Part shown: piece after piece, positions 1 through 7,497 of the stretch | How the letters are laid out: each line of letters starts with the position of its first letter | How positions within the stretch are numbered: the first letter of the stretch is position 1 | NCBI GenBank assembly: GCA_937943045.1 | Contig: CALEBN010000018.1 | Coordinates: forward strand, 1 to 39,011 | Direction: 5' to 3' | DNA length: 39,011 bases | Origin: an uncultured Collinsella sp. | GTDB lineage: Bacteria > Actinomycetota > Coriobacteriia > Coriobacteriales > Coriobacteriaceae | Notes under the pieces: model-generated | The model's database searches: none | Seen by the model: only the letters and a program-made list of their open reading frames with translations | What the model was told of the DNA's origin: nothing | Position numbers and translations under genes: made by a program

Positions 1-55
1 AAACGCGAAGCGTTTTCCAGCGCAGCACGCGAGGAGCGGAGCGACGAAGCGGGGC
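1..55. repeat. 55-bp direct repeat, copy 1
   Basis: Identical to 186-240. It begins with the perfect small hairpin AAACGC-gaa-GCGTTT and ends in a purine-rich GAGGAGCGGAGCGACGAAG tract. The true left boundary may lie outside the window. Function unknown. Confidence 0.8.
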
Positions 56-109
56 GCGGACGGCGCCAGCCGCACGCGGACATCCCTCATCGCCCGCCAT
101 TGAATTGTT

Positions 110-139
110 AGGCCTCCAGCGATGGAGGCCTTTCTTTTT
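110..139 (+). terminator. Rho-independent terminator
   Basis: A perfect 8-bp stem AGGCCTCC/GGAGGCCT with loop AGCGAT is followed by TTCTTTTTT. It would end a plus-strand transcript entering from the left of the window; no gene for it is visible here. Confidence 0.8.
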
Positions 140-143
140 TGGG

Positions 144-170
144 CCGGTGCATGGGATTCGAACCCGCAAG
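144..170 (-). other. Possible tRNA 3' remnant (T-arm only)
   Basis: On the minus strand GGGTTCGAATCCC (153-165) is the classic T-loop with a 3-bp stem, followed by ATGCACCG where an acceptor arm would be. The outer two T-stem pairs are poor, and the 55-bp repeat replaces the position where the anticodon and D arms would lie, so this is not a complete tRNA. It could be a decayed or partly duplicated tRNA, or chance. Confidence 0.35.
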
Positions 171-185
171 AGTGCGGAGCTGAGG

Positions 186-240
186 AAACGCGAAGCGTTT
201 TCCAGCGCAGCACGCGAGGAGCGGAGCGACGAAGCGGGGC
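186..240. repeat. 55-bp direct repeat, copy 2
   Basis: Exact copy of 1-55, placed directly next to the tRNA-like remnant. The left end again carries the AAACGC-gaa-GCGTTT hairpin, with four Ts after it. Confidence 0.8.
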
Positions 241-271
241 TCGGGCGGCGAAATGGACCCTTGGCGAATAC

Positions 272-495
272 CCGTGTGCAAAAAATGCCAAATATGAGTA
301 CTGCTACCTTTTTAGTAGCAGCGTTTTCGAAGTCATAAAAGGCAAATCCGGCATTAGAACGACGATCGATAGTCCAGTTAAGCCAATTTGCCAACTACAA
401 AACTGGACATATGTGGCCCAACTCATCTAAAAGTGCCTAATTTATATGTTACGAAGTTAGTGCCCGTACTCATATTTGCCACTTTTTGCACACGG
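272..495. repeat. 30-bp inverted repeat pair around a 164-bp spacer
   Basis: The left arm (272-301) and the reverse complement of the right arm (466-495) match at 28 of 30 positions; both contain GTGTGCAAAAA and CAAATATGAGTAC. Just inside the left arm CTGCTAC/GTAGCAG (301-327) forms a further hairpin. The spacer is AT-rich compared with its surroundings. No transposase frame is present; this could be a small non-autonomous element. Confidence 0.65.
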
Positions 496-608
496 CCTAT
501 CCCAGCCATGGTAAATCGATAGCAAAACGGGCTCCAGACCGCTGAATCGTGCCGCATATGGCACGTCCGCAGTCCGGAACCCGGTCCAAATTAAGTTATT
601 GCGCCGTG

Positions 609-1892
609 TTAGGCCAAAACACCCGCCAGGATCTCGATCAGGTTGTCCACGTCGGCCTCTTCGCACACGAGCGGCGGAAGGAAGCGCAGCGTATGAGCGC
701 CCGTAGCGTTGATCACGACACCAGCCCCCAATGCACGGGTTACAACGTCGTGTGCATCACCCGCAGCATCATCCAGATCGCAGCCGAGCATCAGACCGCG
801 GCCACGCACCTCTACCACATGCGGAAGCTTAGCCAGCGCCTGCTCCATATAGGCGCCAACCTTGGCAGCATGCTCGGCATAATCGCCGTGCACAAGCGCG
901 GAGAGCGTCGCGGCACAGGCCGCGACAGCCAGGCAGCTACCGCCGAAGGTCGAGCCATGATCGCCGGGCTTAAAGACGTCAGCGATTTCCTTCTTTGCCA
1001 CCACGGCACCCATGGGCACGCCGTCGGCGATTCCCTTGGCAAGGCTCATAATGTCGGGCTCCACGCCATAGGTCTGGAACGCAAACGGCTTACCCGTGCG
1101 GAAGATTCCGCACTGGACCTCATCGGCGATAAGCACGGCACCTGCCTCGTGCGCCAAGTCGCGCGCCGTAGCCATAAACTCCTCGGTCATGGGATGCACA
1201 CCGCTCTCGCCCTGGATCGGCTCGAGCATCACGGCACAGATTTCACTTCCCAGTTGCTTAAAGATTGCACACAGTTCATCCACATCGTTGGGCGTACAGG
1301 CCACAAAGCCACCCGGCAGCGGGCGGAAGCTGTCCTGCAGCCAATCCTGCATGGTCGCGGCAATGGTCTCGAGCGTACGACCGTGAAAGCCGCCGCGCAT
1401 GCACACGATGGTGTTGCCTCCGTTGCCGGCACGCTTGGCGTACAGACGCGCGAGCTTCATCGAGCCCTCGTTGGCCTCGGCACCAGAATTGGCAAAGAAC
1501 GTCTCCCACACCTGCTCGCCCGCAGCCGGAGCACCAAGTGCCGCCGCCGTGGTCTCGTCGCCAGCGGCAATCGCGTCGGCAAGCACGCGTGCACCGTCCG
1601 TATCATCGTTAGCGAGTTTGGACAGCAGCGCCGCGACCTGTCCACGCTGCTCGATGTAGAAATAGTTGGAGACATGCAGGAGCTTTTTGGTCTGAGCCTC
1701 GAGCGCCGACAGCACTGCCGGGTTGCCGTGGCCCAAACTGCACACGCCGATGCCGGCAAGAAAATCGAGGTATTCGCGACCATCGTCGCCGGTGAGCTTC
1801 ATGCCGCAGCCTTCGACAAACTCGACCGGCGAGCGACCAAAGGTGTGCATGACGTAGTGGGATTCGAGCGATTGTTGTGCTGCAAGTGACAT
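609..1892 (-). CDS. argD: Acetylornithine aminotransferase
   Basis: PLP-dependent class III aminotransferase that converts N-acetylglutamate semialdehyde to N-acetylornithine, the fourth step of ornithine synthesis, in the cytosol. Visible motifs: SGAEAN (136-141) for cofactor binding, GGFHGRT (167-173), DEVQ (257-260) with the PLP-contacting Asp, and the Schiff-base Lys286 in SLAKGIA. I chose the internal ATG at 1892, 19 codons inside the longest frame, because AAAGG lies 7 nt upstream and the protein then starts like other family members. At 427 residues it is longer than the usual 390-400. The excess is a roughly 34-residue Ala/Asp-rich insert at 94-127, just before the FFANSGAEAN motif. 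It is the last gene of argC-J-B-D, 68 nt after argB. Confidence 0.95.
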   Translation of the reverse strand: MSLAAQQSLESHYVMHTFGRSPVEFVEGCGMKLTGDDGREYLDFLAGIGVCSLGHGNPAVLSALEAQTKKLLHVSNYFYIEQRGQVAALLSKLANDDTDGARVLADAIAAGDETTAAALGAPAAGEQVWETFFANSGAEANEGSMKLARLYAKRAGNGGNTIVCMRGGFHGRTLETIAATMQDWLQDSFRPLPGGFVACTPNDVDELCAIFKQLGSEICAVMLEPIQGESGVHPMTEEFMATARDLAHEAGAVLIADEVQCGIFRTGKPFAFQTYGVEPDIMSLAKGIADGVPMGAVVAKKEIADVFKPGDHGSTFGGSCLAVAACAATLSALVHGDYAEHAAKVGAYMEQALAKLPHVVEVRGRGLMLGCDLDDAAGDAHDVVTRALGAGVVINATGAHTLRFLPPLVCEEADVDNLIEILAGVLA

Positions 1893-1960
1893 GAGATACC
1901 TTTCGTTAAGCGCCAGGTAGCGCGGAGTTTGGGCGTAATGGCGTAGCAATTTCGAGCCGG

Positions 1961-2941
1961 CTAGACCGTCTGGAGCTTCTCGACCTCGTCGAGGTTCTCG
2001 GTCAGGCGCGCCGCAAAGGTCGAAAGCGGGTGCGGGTGCGTATCGAACTCGTAGGCCGTCTCGGTGGAATGGATCACGGTGCCGACGCCGGCGTCGGTCA
2101 GCAGCTCCAGGAGCAGCGAATGCGGCGTGGTACCGTTAATGATGTGGGCGCGGAATACGCCACCGGCAAGCGCATCGACGGCCGCGCGCAGCTTGGGAAT
2201 CATGCCCTTATCGACCTCGCCACCGTAGGGCATCTCGTTAACCTCGTCGAGCGTTAGGTTGGAGATAAGCGAGTCCTTGTCGCTAAAGTCCTTGTACAGG
2301 CCGTCGACGTCAGTCAAAAAGATCGCCTTGTGCGCGTGGAGCGCCGCCGCAACGGCGCCGGCGGCGGTATCGGCGTTGATGTTGAAGAAGCCGCCGTCCT
2401 CCCCCGCCGCGACGGTAGCGATGACGGGAATGTACTCGCTATCGAGCAAGCGCTCGATATAGTCGGTGTTGACGTGCGTCACTTTGCCCACACGACCGAG
2501 CTCGGGGTCGAGCGGCTCGGCGATGAGCGTGCCGGCATCGCTGCCCGACACGCCTACGGCCAGGTTGCCGTGGCGGTTGATGGCGGCGACCAGCTCTTGG
2601 TTGACCTTGCCGCCCAGCACCTCGCGCACGATATCCATGGTCGCCGGCGTGGTCACGCGCTGGCCGTTCTTAAACTCGACGGGAATATCGTAATGGCTCA
2701 GCGCCTCGTTGATGGCCTTGCCGCCGCCATGCACGATGACGGGGCGCATGCCGATGATCTTGAGCAAAACGATGTCGCTCATCACGTCGCGGCGCAGTTG
2801 CTCGTCAACCATGGCGGCTCCGCCATATTTGATAACGACCGTCTTGCCGGTCAGGTTTTTAATCCACGGCAGCGCTTCGAACAGCAGCTGCGCGGTTGCT
2901 TCGTTGGATTCGCTCGAACGACAATCGCGTGCGAATTTCAT
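1961..2941 (-). CDS. argB: Acetylglutamate kinase
   Basis: Phosphorylates N-acetylglutamate with ATP, the second step to ornithine and usually the arginine-feedback point of the cyclic pathway. Amino-acid-kinase fold: KYGGAAM (38-44) and HGGGKAI (71-77) for phosphate binding, then NINADTAAGAVA and FLTDVDGLY, and KLRAAVDAL with GGVFRAHIING near the C-terminus. The ATG at 2941 is chosen over one 20 codons upstream because GAGG sits 6 nt before it. The resulting 326 residues are somewhat longer than the common 290-300, with the extra length at both ends. An N-terminal helix like the one in arginine-sensitive kinases is plausible (residues 1-25) but not proven. Third gene of the operon; 81 nt separate it from argJ. 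Confidence 0.95.
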   Translation of the reverse strand: MKFARDCRSSESNEATAQLLFEALPWIKNLTGKTVVIKYGGAAMVDEQLRRDVMSDIVLLKIIGMRPVIVHGGGKAINEALSHYDIPVEFKNGQRVTTPATMDIVREVLGGKVNQELVAAINRHGNLAVGVSGSDAGTLIAEPLDPELGRVGKVTHVNTDYIERLLDSEYIPVIATVAAGEDGGFFNINADTAAGAVAAALHAHKAIFLTDVDGLYKDFSDKDSLISNLTLDEVNEMPYGGEVDKGMIPKLRAAVDALAGGVFRAHIINGTTPHSLLLELLTDAGVGTVIHSTETAYEFDTHPHPLSTFAARLTENLDEVEKLQTV

Positions 2942-3022
2942 AATCTGCCTCGTCTTTCGTATCGTTATCACGCTGTGCTTCGCTGTCCGCAATCGCGGCA
3001 AGATGCGCAGCGTGCCTGGAAT

Positions 3023-4291
3023 CTAGGAACGGTAGTCGCCGTTGATGGAGATGTACTCGTGCGTGAGGTCGCAGGTCCACACGGTCGTTGCCGCGTCGCC
3101 TGCACCCAGGTCGGCCGAGATCACGATCTCGGACGCCTCAAAACGTCGCAGAGCCTCGTCCTCGTCAAAGGGAACAGTCAGACCGTCGCGGCAGACAGGC
3201 ATGCCCATCATGTCGATGGAAACGTCTTCCTGATGAAACTTCACGCCGCACTTGCCGAGCGCCATGGCAACGCGGCCCCAGTTGCAGTCGTGGCCGGCGA
3301 TGCAGGTCTTGACGAGCGGCGAGTTGGCGACGGCACGGGCGGCGATATCGGCTTCCTCGTCGTTGGCGGCGCCGGTGACGTTAACCGTCACGAGCTTTGA
3401 CGCACCCTCGCCATCGGCCGCGATGTTGCGCGCCAGGCTCTCGCACACCTCGTGCACGGCAAAGGCCAACTCGTCAAAGGCGTCAGTGCCCTCGACGATA
3501 GCCTCGGTATCAGCGGCAGCAGCGCCAGAAGCAAGCATGATGCAGGTGTCGTTGGTCGAGGTATCGGAATCGACTGTCACCTTATTAAAGGTCTGCTTAA
3601 CGGTCGAGAGCAGTAGGGTGTGGAGCGCCGCCGGCTCGACGGGGGCATCGGTCGTAATGACCGCGATCATGGTGGCCATATTGGGCATGATCATGCCCGA
3701 GCCCTTGCACATGCCGCCCACCGTATAAGCGTTGCCCGCATGGCCCACAGCCTCACTGCGATAGCGAACGGCATACTCCTTGGAGTGCGTATCGGTCGTC
3801 ATGATGGCACGGGCCGCATTGGCACCGCCATGGGCAGAGAGCGCCTCGTAGGCGGACGGAACAGCCGTCTCAAACGTGTCGATCGGCAGAATCTGTCCAA
3901 TCACACCCGTGGATGCAACTAGGATCTGCTGGGGCTCACAGCCGATAACCTGCGAGGCGATGTTGCAGGTCTCGCGCGCGCAGGCAAGGCCGGTCTCGCC
4001 CGTGGCGGCGTTCGCGTTGCCGGAGTTGATTGAAACACCGGCGATAATGCCATAGCCCCTGTCCGCACCGCCCAGGTTGGCACGGCTCACCTGCACGGGC
4101 GCCGCGCAAAAGCGGTTGGTCGTAAACACGCCGGCGCCGGGACAGGGCCTATCGGGCACGACGAGCGCATAGTCCAAGCGCTCGGGATTCTTCCGGAATC
4201 CCGCATGGATGCCTGCGGCCTTAAAGCCGGCAGCTGCCGTAACGCCACCCTCGACGGCGCGAATCTTAATATCAATCAGGTCGGTATTCAT
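3023..4291 (-). CDS. argJ: Glutamate N-acetyltransferase / ornithine acetyltransferase
   Basis: Transfers acetyl from N-acetylornithine back to glutamate, making the pathway cyclic; some members also use acetyl-CoA. The precursor cleaves itself at a conserved Ala-Thr bond, and here KGSG (196-199) is followed by MIMPNMATM with the nucleophile Thr207. STGVIG (127-132) and MTTDT (164-168) are the other family signatures. The length of 422 is slightly above the usual 390-410. The start at 4291 has AGGAG 11 nt upstream. It lies 135 nt after argC. In that gap a run of seven Ts on the coding strand (4318-4324) follows only a poor hairpin. Monofunctional versus bifunctional activity cannot be told from the sequence. 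Confidence 0.95.
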   Translation of the reverse strand: MNTDLIDIKIRAVEGGVTAAAGFKAAGIHAGFRKNPERLDYALVVPDRPCPGAGVFTTNRFCAAPVQVSRANLGGADRGYGIIAGVSINSGNANAATGETGLACARETCNIASQVIGCEPQQILVASTGVIGQILPIDTFETAVPSAYEALSAHGGANAARAIMTTDTHSKEYAVRYRSEAVGHAGNAYTVGGMCKGSGMIMPNMATMIAVITTDAPVEPAALHTLLLSTVKQTFNKVTVDSDTSTNDTCIMLASGAAAADTEAIVEGTDAFDELAFAVHEVCESLARNIAADGEGASKLVTVNVTGAANDEEADIAARAVANSPLVKTCIAGHDCNWGRVAMALGKCGVKFHQEDVSIDMMGMPVCRDGLTVPFDEDEALRRFEASEIVISADLGAGDAATTVWTCDLTHEYISINGDYRS

Positions 4292-4426
4292 CGTCCCTAC
4301 GACTCCTTATATCAGACAAAAAAACGGGCATCGGCTGGCACGCCATACCGGTCGCAATTAGTAGACCAGCTTAAAAGTGGCGCCCAACTCGATACTCGAC
4401 TACCAAATCGTTAACAATCGAATGTG

Positions 4427-5497
4427 CTACACCGGGCACGCCACTGTGGGCAAGCCTCGTCGCTCGTCAAAGCCAAAAACGATGTTGGCGCACTGGACCG
4501 CCTGGCCTGCTGCACCCTTGCACAGATTGTCGATAGCACCCGTCGCCACCAGCACGCCCGCGCGCTTGTTGAGCGCAAGACCGATCTGGGCAGCGTTGGT
4601 GCCGACGACCGAAGCCGTCTTGGGCTGCTGGCCGGCATCGAGCACGCGCACAAAGGTGCGACCGGCGTAGAACTTCTTGTAATGGTCGACGACGTCCTCA
4701 AGGGCCAACGTGTCGAGAGTCTGCGGCGCGAGCGGCATCGTCACCGTGGAAAGCAGACCGCGCTTGAGCGGTGCCAAGTGCGGAGTAAAGACGACGCGAT
4801 CGGTCAGGCCCAGGATCTGCTCAATCTCGGGCGTATGGCGATGCTTGCCCACGCCATAGGCCTCCAGGTTCTCGTCCGCGCTACAAAAATGGGTGCGGGC
4901 GTTGCAGGACTTACCGGCACCCGTCACGCCACTAATGGCATCGACGATTACGGGGCCGTTCTCGGCCACCCAGCCCGCACGCACGGCAGGAGCGGCTGCA
5001 AGGCTCGTTGCGGTGGGATAGCAGCCGGCGCAGGCGACCAACACGGGCCTGCCAGCGGCATGGCTGGAAGCAGCGGTCCCTAAGTCCTGGCAGAACAGCT
5101 CAGGCAGGCCAAAAGCGCGGGTCTTGAGCAACTCAGGGCTCGTGTGCTCGGCGGCATACCATGCCTCAAAGACGGACGCGTCGCTCAGACGGTAATCGGC
5201 CGAAAGATCAAAGCAGGAAACGCCTGCGGCAAGCAGTGCAGGCACCTGTGCCATGGCAGCCGTGTGCGGCACGGCAAGAAAAACCGCATCGCAGCTCTTG
5301 AGCTCGGGGGCGTCATGCGTGGTGAAAACCAGGTCGCTCACGCCAGCAAAGCTCGGATACACCGCGGACAGCGGCTGGCCGGCATCGGCGTTGGACGTAA
5401 TGGCCACAAGTTCAAACTCGGGATGGCCGAACACGAGGCGAATGAGCTCGGCTCCGGCATATCCAGCCGCGCCGACGATTCCAACCTTCAAAGACAT
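4427..5497 (-). CDS. argC: N-acetyl-gamma-glutamyl-phosphate reductase
   Basis: NADPH-dependent reduction of N-acetylglutamyl phosphate to the semialdehyde, the third ornithine step. The N-terminal Rossmann motif GIVGAAGYAG (6-15) binds NADPH. The catalytic Cys159 is in VACAGCYPTA, and GKHRHTPEIEQ carries the conserved active-site histidine region. Length (356) is normal. Start at 5497 is fixed by AGGAG with a 6-nt spacer. It is the first gene of argC-J-B-D; the leader 86-114 bp upstream contains a tandem palindrome pair that fits ArgR operators. argF, argG and argH are not in this window, so citrulline and arginine synthesis must be encoded elsewhere if present. Confidence 0.96.
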   Translation of the reverse strand: MSLKVGIVGAAGYAGAELIRLVFGHPEFELVAITSNADAGQPLSAVYPSFAGVSDLVFTTHDAPELKSCDAVFLAVPHTAAMAQVPALLAAGVSCFDLSADYRLSDASVFEAWYAAEHTSPELLKTRAFGLPELFCQDLGTAASSHAAGRPVLVACAGCYPTATSLAAAPAVRAGWVAENGPVIVDAISGVTGAGKSCNARTHFCSADENLEAYGVGKHRHTPEIEQILGLTDRVVFTPHLAPLKRGLLSTVTMPLAPQTLDTLALEDVVDHYKKFYAGRTFVRVLDAGQQPKTASVVGTNAAQIGLALNKRAGVLVATGAIDNLCKGAAGQAVQCANIVFGFDERRGLPTVACPV

Positions 5498-5583
5498 ATC
5501 AGACTCCTTGTCTGCGATTTATGCACCGATGCGCATTTCGCAGCGGTCGTTATGAAGTGGGTTGAAACTTTAGCACCAAAAGA

Positions 5584-5618
5584 TGCATGAATACGTAAAT
5601 GGCTTGCGTGTTCATGCA
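5584..5618. promoter_or_regulatory. Candidate tandem ArgR operators upstream of argC
   Basis: Two imperfect palindromes lie side by side: TGCATG-AA-TACGTA (5584-5597) and TGCGTG-TT-CATGCA (5605-5618). Their centres are 21 bp apart, the spacing of paired 18-bp ARG boxes separated by 3 bp. The outer halves also make a 13-bp inverted repeat with one mismatch (5583-5595 and 5607-5619). No good sigma-70 promoter is obvious; TTTACG (minus, 5595-5600) could be a -35 inside the operator. Confidence 0.5.
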
Positions 5619-5663
5619 TTGAAACATTCCCGACACATTCGCTTGAAGGAATTGACAAATGGA

Positions 5664-5717
5664 GCGGGCCCCGTATTGCCCGGCACCCATAACGGCGCCG
5701 GGCAATACGGGGCCCGC
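5664..5717 (-). terminator. Perfect 21-bp hairpin at the end of the flavin unit
   Basis: Arms 5664-5684 and 5697-5717 are perfectly complementary (GCGGGCCCCGTATTG... type) with a 12-nt loop. It begins 38 bp past the stop of the last PNPOx-fold gene. On the minus strand the stem is followed only by TCCATTTGTC, so the T-run is poor; it may act as a strong RNA 3' end or a barrier rather than a textbook terminator. Confidence 0.55.
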
Positions 5718-5754
5718 CCATGCGAAAATTAAGTTGTTAGGAAGAGCCAGCTGG

Positions 5755-6165
5755 CTAGAGCTCGACCGGCACCCATTTGTCGTGATTGCAGATAAAAGCC
5801 TCAGGATCCTCGACGCTAAAGAAGACGAGCGTGGGGTCGTTAGGTCCCTCATAGTGCTCGCTCAAGCGCTCAAGATGCTTCCATCCGGCCTCGCGCATTT
5901 CGCTCGAAGCCCGGTCGTCCAGCCCCGCACGTCCGCGCAGGATCAACCAACCATGGCCCGGCCACCAACTCGTGGCCTCAAAGCGCTGGTTTTGCAGAAG
6001 CTCCTGCCACACGTCTTTGGTGCGCGCCGTCACAAACCACAGCTTGCCGTCCTGAATCTGTGCAAACGAGAACGGACGCACATGCGGCTGCCCGTCCACA
6101 CTCGTCGCCAGATACCACGCCGGCACCGACGTCAGATACTCCAGCACCGTATTCAATCCGTCCAC
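5755..6165 (-). CDS. Pyridoxamine 5'-phosphate oxidase-fold protein, second copy
   Basis: A 136-residue split-barrel flavin-binding-type protein. The conserved block PAWYLAT...VRPFSFA...GKLWFVTARTKDVW near the N-terminus is the usual FMN-phosphate-binding half of this fold. The substrate is unknown; family members include small FMN/F420 oxidoreductases and haem-degrading relatives. The longest frame starts at a TTG at 6210, but AGGAGG stands 4 nt before a GTG at 6165, and that start matches the length of the upstream paralogue, so I chose it. It is a tandem duplicate of 6220-6666: PAWYLAT, VRPFSFA, GKLWF, KDVW and FFSV are shared. It follows 54 nt behind that gene and is the last gene of the riboswitch-led unit. 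Confidence 0.85.
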   Translation of the reverse strand: MDGLNTVLEYLTSVPAWYLATSVDGQPHVRPFSFAQIQDGKLWFVTARTKDVWQELLQNQRFEATSWWPGHGWLILRGRAGLDDRASSEMREAGWKHLERLSEHYEGPNDPTLVFFSVEDPEAFICNHDKWVPVEL

Positions 6166-6219
6166 GTTTCCTCCTGTCACCTGACCAGTCTTTTTGGAAT
6201 GGGTAGTCAATTTGGGAAA

Positions 6220-6666
6220 TTAGAGCTCGAGGAGCTCTTCGCTGCCGTCGATATCGCAGAACCGCGCAGCGATGTTGCGGACCGAGAAGAATGCAAGGCG
6301 GCCGTCGTTGGCACTATCGTGTTGCTCGCCAATGCCCACCATGTGCTTAAAGCCCGCTTGGCGCACCTTGTCGCTCACGAATGCATCGTCCTCGAGCGCG
6401 GCCTCGCCAGTTAACACGATCCAGCACTCCCCCGGCTTCCAGCCCGATACCTCAAACTTGGGATTCGCGCTCAACTCCGCCCACACGTCCTTGTCGCGCG
6501 ACGTGCAAAACCACAGCTTGCCCTCATCGACCATGGCAAACGAAAACGGCCTCACGCGGGGCTGATACCCGTCGCTCGCATCGGTCGTGGCAAGATACCA
6601 CGCCGGAATGCGCCTGAGATACGAGCAGGCGCGCTCGAGCTGAGCCGTGCGATCGATGTCGGTCAT
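6220..6666 (-). CDS. Pyridoxamine 5'-phosphate oxidase-fold protein, first copy
   Basis: A 148-residue split-barrel protein with PAWYLAT (about 21-27), RVRPFSFAMVDEGKLWFCTSRDKDVW (in two parts, about 37-62) and WIVLTGEAALEDD; the layout is that of small FMN-binding PNPOx-like proteins. Starts at an ATG with AAAGGGG upstream. It lies 30 nt after ecfT with no terminator between, so it probably shares the flavin-responsive transcript. It is paralogous to the next gene but differs in the C-terminal third. Being downstream of an FMN riboswitch and a riboflavin importer supports flavin as its cofactor; this is inference from context. No substrate can be named. Confidence 0.87.
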   Translation of the reverse strand: MTDIDRTAQLERACSYLRRIPAWYLATTDASDGYQPRVRPFSFAMVDEGKLWFCTSRDKDVWAELSANPKFEVSGWKPGECWIVLTGEAALEDDAFVSDKVRQAGFKHMVGIGEQHDSANDGRLAFFSVRNIAARFCDIDGSEELLEL

Positions 6667-6696
6667 AGAGACCCCTTTCTTGCGCTCGAATCGAGC

Positions 6697-7497
6697 TTAG
6701 ACAAGTTGAAGATTGATAACGACAACGCATGTCACCAGCAGCGCCATCGCCACCGCGGCCAGTGCATCCCCCCGGCCAAACGTAAGCGCATGCAGACGCG
6801 TGCGTCCCTGTTCGCCGTGATAGCAGCGCGCATCCATGGCGGCCGAAAGCGTCTCGGCATGACGGAACACGCCGGTGAACAGCGGAATCGCCACACTGCC
6901 GAGCATGCGCACGCCGCCGAGCGGACCGCCCGTCACGCGCGCGCCGCGACTTGCCTGTGCATCGGCCGTCTGTTTCATCTCGGTGGCAAATTGCGGCATA
7001 AACCGCAGCGCGATACCCATAATCATGCCGAGTTCGTGCGCCGGAAGCCCCACGCGCGCAAATGGTGCGAGCAGACGTTCAAAGCCCGCGGTGAGGTCGA
7101 GCGTCGGCGTGGTGAGTGTAATGGCGCTCATGCCGGCCATCATCAACGTCAGGCGGCACGCCACAAACGCAGCAGAACGCAGCGAGCCCTCGCTCACCTG
7201 CAAAAAGCCAAGCTGCCACAGGATGCGGCCACTCTGGTCGGAAAACAGGTTGAGCACCGCGACTACCACGACAATCGCCAGCAGTGGCGCCATCGATGAT
7301 AGGACCCGACGCAACGGCACCCGGGTCACAACATAGACCAGCACGACAAACATTGCGACCGGCACCAGCCCGCGGAAGCTGCCAACGGTGAGCACGGTGA
7401 TCAGAAATGCGAAACCTAGGAGCAACTTGGTGCGCGGGTCCAGTCGATGGACCGCGCTATCTCCAGGATAGTAGCTACCAAACGAAAACGCCTCCAT
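6697..7497 (-). CDS. ecfT: ECF transporter T component
   Basis: The integral membrane coupling protein of an energy-coupling-factor vitamin importer; it links the substrate-binding S component to the two ATPases. At least five hydrophobic segments are visible between residues 25 and 260. The two coupling-helix signatures are present as AQASRGA and AMDARCY in the second half, where Ala-Arg-Gly/Cys motifs dock into the ATPases. Length 266 is typical. Its ATG overlaps the ecfA stop by one base (TAATG), which indicates translational coupling. The order ribU-ecfA-ecfT and the upstream FMN riboswitch point to riboflavin as the cargo, though such modules can be shared with S components encoded elsewhere. 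Confidence 0.94.
   Translation of the reverse strand: MEAFSFGSYYPGDSAVHRLDPRTKLLLGFAFLITVLTVGSFRGLVPVAMFVVLVYVVTRVPLRRVLSSMAPLLAIVVVVAVLNLFSDQSGRILWQLGFLQVSEGSLRSAAFVACRLTLMMAGMSAITLTTPTLDLTAGFERLLAPFARVGLPAHELGMIMGIALRFMPQFATEMKQTADAQASRGARVTGGPLGGVRMLGSVAIPLFTGVFRHAETLSAAMDARCYHGEQGRTRLHALTFGRGDALAAVAMALLVTCVVVINLQLV

Larger units (their letters stand above)
1..608. other. Gene-free stretch with repeats
   Basis: No reading frame here looks like a real protein. The stretch holds a 55-bp direct repeat (1-55 and 186-240), a plus-strand terminator (110-139), a tRNA-like 3' remnant (about 144-170), an inverted repeat pair (272-301 and 466-495) and a small palindrome CGTGCC/GGCACG at 548-565, about 45 bp beyond the argD stop. 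That palindrome has no T-run, so it is a weak candidate for the arg operon terminator. Confidence 0.7.

Noticed and set aside
141..240. A complete minus-strand tRNA gene
   Set aside because: Only a T-loop and part of an acceptor end exist; no D arm, anticodon arm or pairing 5' acceptor strand can be found within tRNA distance.
122..430. Small protein of 102 codons
   Set aside because: The frame runs through the tRNA remnant, the 55-bp repeat and the inverted repeat and has no ribosome-binding site.
4318..4345. Attenuator between argC and argJ
   Set aside because: Seven Ts are present on the coding strand but the stem before them is weak and I could not pair it convincingly.
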